A DNA stretch of 64,000 nt, taken from positions 248,171,209-248,235,208 of the forward strand of contig NC_080672.1 in NCBI RefSeq assembly GCF_030247195.1, given 5' to 3'. This document shows positions 33,276-42,003 of this stretch, one piece after another. How positions within the stretch are numbered: the first letter of the stretch is position 1; every line of letters starts with the position of its first letter. The position numbers and the translations under genes were made by a program. Under the pieces are notes generated by a model, which searched no databases, was not told where the DNA came from, and saw only the letters and a program-made list of their open reading frames with translations. The DNA comes from Topomyia yanbarensis (taxonomy: Eukaryota > Arthropoda > Insecta > Diptera > Culicidae).

Positions 33276-35930
33276 TTAACCTACTATGTACAAATTGCTT
33301 ATTAAAGCATATTCTGATGTGCGGCATTTTTCCACGAATTTTGTTCTGATATCCTCGATGCTTGAGTCGATTTTTGGAACATTTGCCTCCTCATGTAGGT
33401 CTGATATTCTGGTGTCAAATGGACGATTTAGGATCATCCTCAACACTCGATTTTGTGCTACCTGGATCTTGTTCCTGTGAGTTTGAGCACATGATTCCCA
33501 CACTGGTGTTGCGTAGAAGATCGCGGGTGCTATTATTTGTTTGTAGACAGCCAGTTTGTTCACCCCTGAGAGGCGGGATCGGCGGCAAATCAGCGGATAC
33601 AAACACCTAACCAAAGTGGAGACCTTAACTAGGGTTCTCTGAACATGCGATCGAAAGAGAAGTTTCTCGTCAAACAGCAGCCCTAAGTAAACTACTTCGG
33701 TGGACCACTCAACCCTTATGCCGTCCATGGTTATTGTGCAAGACTCGGGTGGTTTTAGTTTTGGGGACTGTCGATGTAAGAACATAATTGTTTGGGTTTT
33801 AGAGGCATTGATTTTAATTTTCCATATATTACAATACTCAGCAAAGCCGTTAAGGCATCGTTGGAGTTTGTTAGTAATTTCGCGAGGCATTCTTCCTTTG
33901 ACTGCTATTGCAGTATCATCTGCGAACTGGAAGAACACACAACCGTCCCCGAGAGGAGGAACGTCGGAGGTGTAGATGCTATACAGCAGGGGACCTAGCA
34001 AGCTGCCTTGCGGCACCCCCGCTGGGATGGAGAACGTGTCTGAGAGGCAACCATTTAGTGATACCCTAAACGACCTTTGCTGGAGATAGTTACGGGTGAT
34101 TTTGACTAGATGTGAGGGAAAATTGAAGTTGCAAAGCTTGTATACAAGTCCGTCGTGCCAGACATTGTCAAACGCTTTTTCGACGTCTAGCAAGGCCATG
34201 GCTGTAGACTTGGATACAGATTTGTTCCTCCTGATATTATTTATCACCCGTACTAGTTGATGTGTGGTGGAATGTCCCTTCCTAAACCCAAACTGTTCCG
34301 GTAGGAGGATGTTCTGTTCATCGACAAACTTGAGTAAGCGATTGAGAATCAATTTCTCAAACAATTTGCTCAGCGCTGAAAGTAGGCTAATTGGTCTGTA
34401 GCTGGAAGGTGATGTTGGATCCTTCCCGGGTTTTCGGATTGGTATAATTTTTGCTACCTTCCAGCTGCTTGGAAAGTAGTGCAGCTCTAGGCATCTGTTG
34501 AAGATAGTACTTAGTAGTGTGTAAAATTTGATGTTCAATCTTTTTAGTACCAAGTTGAAAATTCCATCAAACCCGGGGGCCTTCATATTTTTGGTATATT
34601 TCAGCGCTGAGACAATTTGTTCGGATGTTATTCTATCCTCTGCTGGAACGACACAAGGGGAGGCATCGATATTCTGGACGCATTGCGCAACCTGATTTTC
34701 AAGCGGACTTGGGATGTTCGAGCCAATCAAATGCGATGAGGCAATGTGATCACCAATCGCATTTGACTTCTCTAGTGGGGTAATAAGAAGCGAACGATCA
34801 ACCCTAAGAGGAGGAACGGGCTTGGGGTGGGTTCTCAGGACTTTAGCAACCTTCCAGAATGGTCTTGAGCGATCGTCCAGATTTTGGACAACACGTCCGA
34901 AACTTTCGTTTCGGAGTGAGTCCATTCTGGAAGCAATCTGCCTGTTCAGATCGGCCATTTCGCGCTTTTTATTCAGATCACCAGACCTCTGAAACTGGCG
35001 TCTACAAACATTTCTTGATCGAATAAGGAATTTAGTGTGGGAATCAATGGCAATAAACTTACCCCTCACAGGAACTTGTCGAACGTGCATCTGGTCGGCC
35101 ACGGAAATGGCTCGTTGAAGCGCCTCCAGCGCACGGTCGATGTCTTCTACGGTGTCTAGCTGCGGGTTTTCATCGATGTTCCTGTCCACCGTGTTGCTGA
35201 ACTGCACCCAGTTGACGTGGTGGTAATCCTTCCTCATGCAGCTCGGAGCAGGAACCACGTTGACACCGATCTCCGTCACCACCGGTTGATGGTCGGAACT
35301 GAGGTCGTTGAGAGCCACTGGCTTTGTCATGTTGATGTTCGATAAGAAGAAATCCAGTGTTGAGGGATTACCCGACGGAGAGATAAACGTTGGTTCATCT
35401 GGAAACTGCACTGTATACAGCCCATGCTGCGCGTGATCAAACAGCAGACATCCATTTTGGTTCCGCTGATAGTTCCGCCAATCCTCGTGTCGAGCGTTCA
35501 GGTCTCCTCCGATGACGAAACGAGAGTTTGTACGAGTGATGAGGGTCAGGTCGTTCTTGAATTTCGCCGCTAAGCCGTTGCTTATGTTGCACTGTCGAGG
35601 GCAGTATACTGCAATGAACCGAACGTCTCCAGTTGATGTTTCCACCTCCACACTAAGAGCTTCGATGACAGAAGTGCGGACGTGGGGCAAGGTGCGGTAC
35701 TTAATGCCTTTCTTGATGATGACCGCAACACCACCCCCCCTGGAGTTGGTGCGATCAATCCGTACGGTGTTATAATCTGGCATCCAAAAGCTGTCACCAG
35801 ATTTTAGGTGGGTCTCGGTGATTAGTCCCACGTCGATGTTGTGCCTGCGGACGAAGTCAGCAAGCTCGATTCTTTTTGCCCGTACAGAGCAAGCGTTCCA
35901 TGTGACGATGGTTAGCGGTTTACACACCAT
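33276..35930 (-). CDS. Retrotransposon ORF2: endonuclease-reverse transcriptase, 884 aa, intact
   Basis: An APE-type endonuclease occupies about residues 5-220: 'TWNACSV', 'ITETHLKSG' (catalytic Glu), 'IGGDLNARHEDW' near 139-150 and 'SSDHQPV' near 211. The reverse transcriptase spans about 430-720: 'NMKAPGFDGIFN', 'YRPISLLSALSKLFE', 'LPEQFGFRKGHSTTHQLVRV', 'ALLDVEKAFDNVW' near 579-591, 'AGVPQGSLLGPLLYS' near 638, and the catalytic box 'FADDTAI' near 669. No RNase H domain is seen, as in Jockey. The start ATG overlaps the last 11 bases of ORF1 in another frame (ATGGTGTGTAA), suggesting termination-reinitiation. All catalytic residues that I can check are present. The protein would nick the target and prime reverse transcription there. 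Confidence 0.95.
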   Translation of the reverse strand: MVCKPLTIVTWNACSVRAKRIELADFVRRHNIDVGLITETHLKSGDSFWMPDYNTVRIDRTNSRGGGVAVIIKKGIKYRTLPHVRTSVIEALSVEVETSTGDVRFIAVYCPRQCNISNGLAAKFKNDLTLITRTNSRFVIGGDLNARHEDWRNYQRNQNGCLLFDHAQHGLYTVQFPDEPTFISPSGNPSTLDFFLSNINMTKPVALNDLSSDHQPVVTEIGVNVVPAPSCMRKDYHHVNWVQFSNTVDRNIDENPQLDTVEDIDRALEALQRAISVADQMHVRQVPVRGKFIAIDSHTKFLIRSRNVCRRQFQRSGDLNKKREMADLNRQIASRMDSLRNESFGRVVQNLDDRSRPFWKVAKVLRTHPKPVPPLRVDRSLLITPLEKSNAIGDHIASSHLIGSNIPSPLENQVAQCVQNIDASPCVVPAEDRITSEQIVSALKYTKNMKAPGFDGIFNLVLKRLNIKFYTLLSTIFNRCLELHYFPSSWKVAKIIPIRKPGKDPTSPSSYRPISLLSALSKLFEKLILNRLLKFVDEQNILLPEQFGFRKGHSTTHQLVRVINNIRRNKSVSKSTAMALLDVEKAFDNVWHDGLVYKLCNFNFPSHLVKITRNYLQQRSFRVSLNGCLSDTFSIPAGVPQGSLLGPLLYSIYTSDVPPLGDGCVFFQFADDTAIAVKGRMPREITNKLQRCLNGFAEYCNIWKIKINASKTQTIMFLHRQSPKLKPPESCTITMDGIRVEWSTEVVYLGLLFDEKLLFRSHVQRTLVKVSTLVRCLYPLICRRSRLSGVNKLAVYKQIIAPAIFYATPVWESCAQTHRNKIQVAQNRVLRMILNRPFDTRISDLHEEANVPKIDSSIEDIRTKFVEKCRTSEYALISNLYIVG

Positions 35931-37170
35931 ACTGGATGATAAATTTTCCTAGCACTTGAATCTGCTCGGGCTTATTTCGGCACTTGCGAAGCGCACCGGT
36001 CATGTTGACGAATATTTCCATCAGTTCATCTGCAGAGAACAGATCGGGGTTGTTGTTTTGTGGTGTTGGTCTCCGGAATCCAGGGGGGAGGGGTGGAGAT
36101 CCTTGCTCGGCGGAAGCACTAGGAGTATCTGGACGGAACGCAGATTGCACCTGCGAAGGTAGCGGCGGAAAATCAGTTGCATTGAAGACTGGAGCTTTTT
36201 CCTTCTTGCGACCCGGTTGGTTGATGGCTGCAGCCTGCTTTCGAATGCGTTTGAACTCCTCTCGTTTCGGACACTGTTTGTCTGTACTTTGATGAGCACA
36301 TTTGCAGTTGGCGCATTTAAACGGCGCAGTTTTGTCCTTAAGGCAGTCAGACGTGGCATGATTTTTAGCGCAATTGTTGCAGCGTGGGTTGATGTTACAG
36401 TTGCGGGTACCGTGCCCGAAGTTAAGACAACGCTGGCACTGTGTTACGTCACGACGACCGCCACGATATGGTTCCCAGCGGATGATGATCGAGAATAAGG
36501 TACGGATTGCTTTCAGAGCGTTGAGCGTTACCGTTCCCTTCCGAAAGTGAACTAGGAAAAGGCTGTCCGGATACTTTTTATCCTCTTCGTCTTTTCTCGT
36601 CATCCGGAAAACAGCAGTTGGTTCTAGTTTGTACCGGTCCACGATTTCCCTTTCAATCGTCTTGACGTCAAAGTTCGGTAGACCCCTGATGACAACCTTG
36701 AAGAGCTTATCACCGGGAATGTCATGTGTGAAATATTCCGCTTTGGATTCCTGCAGAAATTTCACAACCAGATCGAAATCGTCTTTCTTTTGTAGCATCA
36801 CCTTGGTTCCAATGCGCGTTAATTTATATTCTGCTTTTACACCCATAGCAGCGAAGTTGCTTACGAGCGTCTCAAGCGGCACTTTTTTAACCACCAATGG
36901 TGGAAGTTTTATCTTAACTGCATCCTGTACAGCAGCATGGTTTGGAGAAGGCTTTTGCGTGGTTGGAAGTGGGTCCGGTGGGGCAGTAGTACTGCAAATG
37001 CTGACGTCGTCAACCGAACCGAACGATGAACGCTCGCTTCTAGAGCGAACAGAATTTTGTTTCCTCTTTAGGCTGGCAGCCTGCTGCGATGAATCACTGC
37101 CCGACGATAGGATTCCAGCGCCAGGCTTCTTCTTCCTCTTCGGCCTGTTACGGCCCTTCCCTTTACTCAT
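35920..37170 (-). CDS. Retrotransposon ORF1: gag-like RNA-binding protein, 416 aa, intact
   Basis: The N-terminus (1-60) is strongly basic ('RNRPKRKKKPG') and Ser-rich. A PRE_C2HC-type region lies at about 155-235 ('LFKVVIRGLPNFDVKTIE', 'DSLFLVHFRKG'). Zinc knuckles follow: 'CQRCLNFGHGTRNC' (about 245-258), 'CNNCAKNHATSDC' (264-276) and 'CANCKCAHQSTDKQC' (286-300). The tail is Pro-rich and ends in a helix. The ATG at 37170 lies about 80 bp from the element 5' end. ORF1 of Jockey elements coats element RNA and helps its return to the nucleus. It is followed by ORF2 with an 11-base overlap. Confidence 0.93.
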   Translation of the reverse strand: MSKGKGRNRPKRKKKPGAGILSSGSDSSQQAASLKRKQNSVRSRSERSSFGSVDDVSICSTTAPPDPLPTTQKPSPNHAAVQDAVKIKLPPLVVKKVPLETLVSNFAAMGVKAEYKLTRIGTKVMLQKKDDFDLVVKFLQESKAEYFTHDIPGDKLFKVVIRGLPNFDVKTIEREIVDRYKLEPTAVFRMTRKDEEDKKYPDSLFLVHFRKGTVTLNALKAIRTLFSIIIRWEPYRGGRRDVTQCQRCLNFGHGTRNCNINPRCNNCAKNHATSDCLKDKTAPFKCANCKCAHQSTDKQCPKREEFKRIRKQAAAINQPGRKKEKAPVFNATDFPPLPSQVQSAFRPDTPSASAEQGSPPLPPGFRRPTPQNNNPDLFSADELMEIFVNMTGALRKCRNKPEQIQVLGKFIIQYGV

Positions 37171-37265
37171 CTCACGGGTTGAACGAACAAAATAAGAGCG
37201 AATGTAAAAACACGTCTATACCGCGCGAACAAATAACGAACACTGATCTGATGGCTTTGAGAAAA

Positions 37266-37964
37266 GCTGCGACACCCCTATTTATAGGTTTTATCATTAA
37301 TGTTGATTCTCATTTAAAGTAGTTTTTGAACTATTTAAACAAATTTTATATAGCAAACAACGTATCGGTAGCAAGCGTTGAACGTTTTCCTTCCGATTTA
37401 TGAAACAAGATTGGCAATCCGTTTAGTAGAAGAAAAGTTATTAAGGTTCAAATTGTACGTAACGCTTTCGCTAATATTCACTACTATCGCTTTCTCGCTC
37501 GTTCTCGTGGCGTGCATGAGCCTTTCCTTTCCGCCCGGGTTCTAATGACATAACCGAAACTAATATGCCGGCTTTCCCCCACCAACTGCTCTCGTCAAGC
37601 AACCCAATACGAATAATCAAAGGAACAAACATGTAGTGAACCTATATATAAACTTTTCATTATTTTATTGTTCATTTGCTGCACCATTTTGACGGCTCTG
37701 TGCGGGATGGGCTGAAAATTTTCACTTTTCCGAGTCGTTTTCGAAAGATTTTTCAAAACACTATTTTTCCGTTGATAATGAATGTCCTACATATTCCAAA
37801 ATTTAATACAACATTGGTACAAATATTTTCGACAAAATGCCGAAGAAATTGATTAAATCCATTCAGTACAACAAAAGATATAAGCGTTCAAAATCTTACA
37901 TCATTTTTCTGCCGAAATTTTGAAAAGGGGCCCCTATATTGAAAGGTAAGTCGTTAGTCACGAC
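37266..37964 (+). repeat. Spacer S1 (699 bp) between arrays A1 and A2
   Basis: Apparently identical over what I compared, and identical in length, to S2 (41305-42003), S3 (49283-49981) and S4 (53322-54020). The left ~330 bp begin with a minus-strand TATA box (37279-37286) that would have served the H1-like unit. The right ~360 bp are an S-family repeat ending TAGTCACGAC. In U1 the retrotransposon lies between this TATA box and the H1-like tail. Confidence 0.75.
37279..37286 (-). promoter_or_regulatory. TATA box upstream of the H1-like unit (S1)
   Basis: Minus-strand TATAAATA, 21 bp upstream of the retrotransposon 5' junction. Equivalents are at 41318-41325, 49296-49303 and 53335-53342. A CCAAT motif lies farther on within the unit. 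It may be the original promoter of the histone gene; activity is not shown. Confidence 0.4.
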
Positions 37965-40900
37965 AAAAGAAACTTTCTAATTAAATTCTTTTTCCATTTT
38001 ACATTCGTCCTAATAAGGACGGTTTGTAGATAGCTATGTTGATACAAGACGGGAATCTTTTAAAACAATTAAAACCTTACCGACGATTGTTTTTACTGCG
38101 TACATACATCTTTCCCCTTTCGCAGCTCACTCCGAATGAGTACGCTTCGCATCAAGGTGTTCCTATTTATAGACTTTACAATGCAGATGGAAGGCCGTCC
38201 TTTTGTTCGATAAATGAAAATATTTTCATCATTCGTTTTGGTGTAGCTTTCGCTTAGTAGTAGAGTTGCCACATTCTATGATTTTCTTGGAAGGATTTGC
38301 AAAAACCTTCGAGTTTGTAGATTAGAAAAACATTTTCTCATGATTCACTGGTAAAAGTACAGAATTACCAAGCGCAAACTTAATACTAGTTAATAAAAGA
38401 AACTTTCTAATTAAATTCTTTTTCCATTTTGCCTTCGTCCTGATAAGGACGGTTTGTCTATGTTGATACAAGACGGGAATCTTTTAAAACAATTCAAACC
38501 TTGCCGACGATTGTTTTTACTGCGTACATACATCTTTCCCCTTTCGCAGCTCACACCGAATGAGCACAGTTTTCATCATGGTGTTCCTATTTATAGACTT
38601 TACAATGCAGATGGAAGGCCGTCCTTTTGTTCGATAAATGAAAATGTTTTCATCATTCGTTTTGGTGTAGCTTTCGCTTAGTAGCAGAGTTGCCACATTC
38701 ACTGATTTTCTTGGAAGGATTTGCAAAAACCTTCGAGTTTGTAGATTAGAAAAACATTTTCTCATGATTCACTGGTAAAAGTACAGAATTACCAAGCGCA
38801 AACTTAATACTAGTTAATAAAAGAAACTTTCTAATTAAATTCTATGTTTGTCTATGTTGATACAAGACGGGAATCTTTTAAAACAATTCAAACCTTGCCG
38901 ACGATTGTTTTTACTGCGTACATACATCTTTCCCCTTTCGCAGCTCACACCGAATGAGCACAGTTTTCATCATGGTGTTCCTATTTATAGACTTTACAAT
39001 GCAGATGGAAGGCCGTCCTTTTGTTCGATAAATGAAAATATTTTCATCATTCGTTTTGGTGTAGCTTTCGCTTAGTGGCAGAGTTGCCACATTCACTGAT
39101 TTTCTTGGAAGGATTTGCAAAAACCTTCGGGTTTGTAGATTAGAAAAACATTTTCTTACGATTCACAGGTAAAAGTACAGAATTACCAAGTGCAAACTTA
39201 ATACTAGTTAATAAAAGAAACTTTCTAATTAAATTCTTTTTCCATTTTGCCTTCGTCCTGATAAGGACGGTTTGTCTATGTTGATACAAGACGGGAATCT
39301 TTTAAAACAATTCAAACCTTGCCGAAGATTGTTTTTACTGCGTACATACATCTTTCCCCTTTCGCAGCTCACACCGAATGAGCACAGTTTTCATCATGGT
39401 GTTCCTATTTATAGACTTTACAATGCAGATGGAAGGCCGTCCTTTTGTTCGATAAATGAAAATATTTTCATCATTCGTTTTGGTGTAGCTTTCGCTTAGT
39501 GGCAGAGTTGCCACATTCACTGATTTTCTTGGAAGGATTTGCAAAAACCTTCGGGTTTGTAGATTAGAAAAACATTTTCTTACGATTCACAGGTAAAAGT
39601 ACAGAATTACCAAGTGCAAACTTAATACTAGTTAATAAAAGAAACTTTCTAATTAAATTCTTTTTCCATTTTGCCTTCGTCCTGATAAGGACGGTTTGTC
39701 TATGTTGATACAAGACGGGAATCTTTTAAAACAATTCAAACCTTGCCGAAGATTGTTTTTACTGCGTACATACATCTTTCCCCTTTCGCAGCTCACACCG
39801 AATGAGCACAGTTTTCATCATGGTGTTCCTATTTATAGACTTTACAATGCAGATGGAAGGCCGTCCTTTTGTTCGATAAATGAAAATATTTTCATCATTC
39901 GTTTTGGTGTAGCTTTCGCTTAGTAGCAGAGTTGCCACATTCACTGATTTTCTTGGAAGGATTTGCAAAAACCTTCGAGTTTGTAGATTAGAAAAACATT
40001 TTCTCATGATTCACTGGTAAAAGTACAGAATTACCAAGCGCAAACCTAATACTAGTTAATAAAAGAAACTTTCTAATTAAATTCTTTTTCCATTTTGCCT
40101 TCGTCCTGATAAGGACGGTTTGTCTATGTTGATACAAGACGGGAATCTTTTAAAACAATTCAAACCTTGCCGACGATTGTTTTTACTGCGTACATACATC
40201 TTTCCCCTTTCGCAGCTCACACCGAATGAGCACAGTTTTCATCATGGTGTTCCTATTTATAGACTTTACAATGCAGATGGAAGGCCGTCCTTTTGTTCGA
40301 TAAATAAAAATATTTTCATCATTCGTTTTGGTGTAGCTTTCGCTTAGTAGCAGAGTTGCCACATTCACTGATTTTCTTGGAAGGATTTGCAAAAACCTTC
40401 GAGTTTGTAGATTAGAAAAACATTTTCTCATGATTCACTGGTAAAAGTACAGAATTACCAAGCGCAAACTTAATACTAGTTAATAAAAGAAACTTTCTAA
40501 TTAAATTCTTTTTCCATTTTGCCTTCGTCCTGATAAGGACGGTTTGTCTATGTTGATACAAGACGGGAATCTAAAACAATTCAAACCTTGCCGACGATTG
40601 TTTTTACTGCGTACATACATCTTTCCCCTTTCGCAGCTCACACCGAATGAGCACAGTTTTCATCATGGTGTTCCTATTTATAGACTTTACAATGCAGATG
40701 GAAGGCCGTCCTTTTGTTCGATAAATGAAAATGTTTTCATCATTCGTTTTGGTGTAGCTTTCGCTTAGTGGCAGAGTTGCCACATTCACTGATTTTCTTG
40801 GAAGGATTTGCAAAAACCTTCGGATTTGTAGATTAGAAAAACATTTTCTCATGATTCACTGGTAAAAGTACAGAATTACCAAGCGCAAACTTAATACTGG

Positions 40901-41304
40901 TTAATAAAAGAAACTTTCTAATTAAATTCTTTTTCCATTTTGCATTCGTCCTAATAAGGACGGTTTGTCTATGTTGATACAAGACGGGAATCTTTTAAAA
41001 CAATTCAAACCTTGCCGAAGATTGTTTTTACTGCGTACATCCATACAATCTTTCCCCTTTCGTAGCTCACACCGAATGAGTACGCTTTGCAGCCTTCGAT
41101 GTTTTGGTAGCATTTTTAGTGGCAGTTACTACCGCCTTTTCAGTGACTGCGTTTCTTAGCCTTTGGCTTTTTGGCCTTCTCACCGCCACCACCGTTTTTC
41201 CTCTCTCCGGTGGTAGCCAATTTGATTGGTCGTCCGATGCAGCTTCTCACGACCACGCACGTCTGTTATGCACTGCGTCTTACACACGTCTGGCTTTGAG
41301 AAAA
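37965..41304 (-). repeat. Array A2: histone-derived tandem units (8)
   Basis: Unit starts, taken at the conserved 'ATGTTGATACAAGACGGGAA', are at 38036, 38460, 38854, 39278, 39702, 40126, 40550 and 40971. Spacing is mostly 424 bp, 394 for the third (30 bases lost, including its stem-loop) and 421 for the last. The first two and last two units match the four units of A1; the four middle ones are extra. The terminal unit keeps the H1-like tail. Sequence between units is nearly identical. Confidence 0.85.
41067..41185 (-). pseudogene. Histone H1-like C-terminal tail (A2 terminal unit)
   Basis: Same frameshifted lysine-rich tail as at 32762-32880, with stop at 41067-41069. The single base difference reads 'CTTTGGCTTTTTGG' here against 'CTTTGGATTTTTGG' in A1. 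It is not interrupted: the TATA box at 41318 and the leader are in place, but no start or globular domain remains. Confidence 0.55.
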
Positions 41305-42003
41305 GCTGCGACACCCCTATTTATAGGTTTTATCATTAATGTTGATTCTCATTTAAAGTAGTTTTTGAACTATTTAAACAAATTTTATATAGCAAACAAC
41401 GTATCGGTAGCAAGCGTTGAACGTTTTCCTTCCGATTTATGAAACAAGATTGGCAATCCGTTTAGTAGAAGAAAAGTTATTAAGGTTCAAATTGTACGTA
41501 ACGCTTTCGCTAATATTCACTACTATCGCTTTCTCGCTCGTTCTCGTGGCGTGCATGAGCCTTTCCTTTCCGCCCGGGTTCTAATGACATAACCGAAACT
41601 AATATGCCGGCTTTCCCCCACCAACTGCTCTCGTCAAGCAACCCAATACGAATAATCAAAGGAACAAACATGTAGTGAACCTATATATAAACTTTTCATT
41701 ATTTTATTGTTCATTTGCTGCACCATTTTGACGGCTCTGTGCGGGATGGGCTGAAAATTTTCACTTTTCCGAGTCGTTTTCGAAAGATTTTTCAAAACAC
41801 TATTTTTCCGTTGATAATGAATGTCCTACATATTCCAAAATTTAATACAACATTGGTACAAATATTTTCGACAAAATGCCGAAGAAATTGATTAAATCCA
41901 TTCAGTACAACAAAAGATATAAGCGTTCAAAATCTTACATCATTTTTCTGCCGAAATTTTGAAAAGGGGCCCCTATATTGAAAGGTAAGTCGTTAGTCAC
42001 GAC
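41305..42003 (+). repeat. Spacer S2 (699 bp), right end of U1
   Basis: Identical in length and apparently in sequence to S1. Its last bases, TAGTCACGAC, form the right boundary of U1. Beyond them, the A-run and 'TGGGAACGCTTC' belong to the palindrome arm. Confidence 0.75.

Larger units (their letters stand above)
33000..37251 (-). mobile_element. Full-length Jockey-clade non-LTR retrotransposon
   Basis: 4.25 kb between 14-bp direct repeats TGGCTTTGAGAAAA (32986-32999 and 37252-37265). The uninterrupted sequence is present at 41291-41304, 49269-49282 and 53308-53321. 5' end at 37251, with a short UTR of about 80 bp before ORF1. ORF1 and ORF2 are both intact and overlap. The 3' end has no poly(A) but an ATC-rich tail (33000-33025). 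Perfect duplications and open frames indicate a recent insertion. Confidence 0.9.
30263..42003. mobile_element. U1: 7.5-kb composite block with histone-derived arrays, carrying a retrotransposon
   Basis: From GATGGGTGGG (30263) to TAGTCACGAC (42003). Subtracting the retrotransposon and one of its duplications (4,266 bp) leaves 7,475 bp, exactly the length of U2 (46546-54020). Content in order: 891-bp TIR element, array A1, spacer S1, array A2, spacer S2. It sits in an A-run of the palindrome left arm: 7 A's before, 5 after. The matching place in the right arm has 8, so a 4-bp duplication (AAAA) fits. Inside the block, 'TGTCGTGACTA' near the left end (30296) and 'TAGTCACGAC(A)' at the right end are inverted. 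Confidence 0.75.

Noticed and set aside
38454..40347. Repeated ~75-codon plus-strand open frames in every array unit
   Set aside because: They run antisense to the histone-type signals, cross the stem-loop side, have no recognisable domain, and are conserved only because the units are recent copies.
38517..40852. Repeated 69-82-codon minus-strand frames starting upstream of the unit TATA box
   Set aside because: They span the promoter and end near the stop remnant. Conservation is explained by recent duplication. No domain is seen.
30263..42003. U block as a Helitron carrying gene fragments
   Set aside because: Neither orientation starts TC or ends CTRR with a 3' hairpin, and it is bounded by A-runs with a likely 4-bp duplication instead of an A/T junction.
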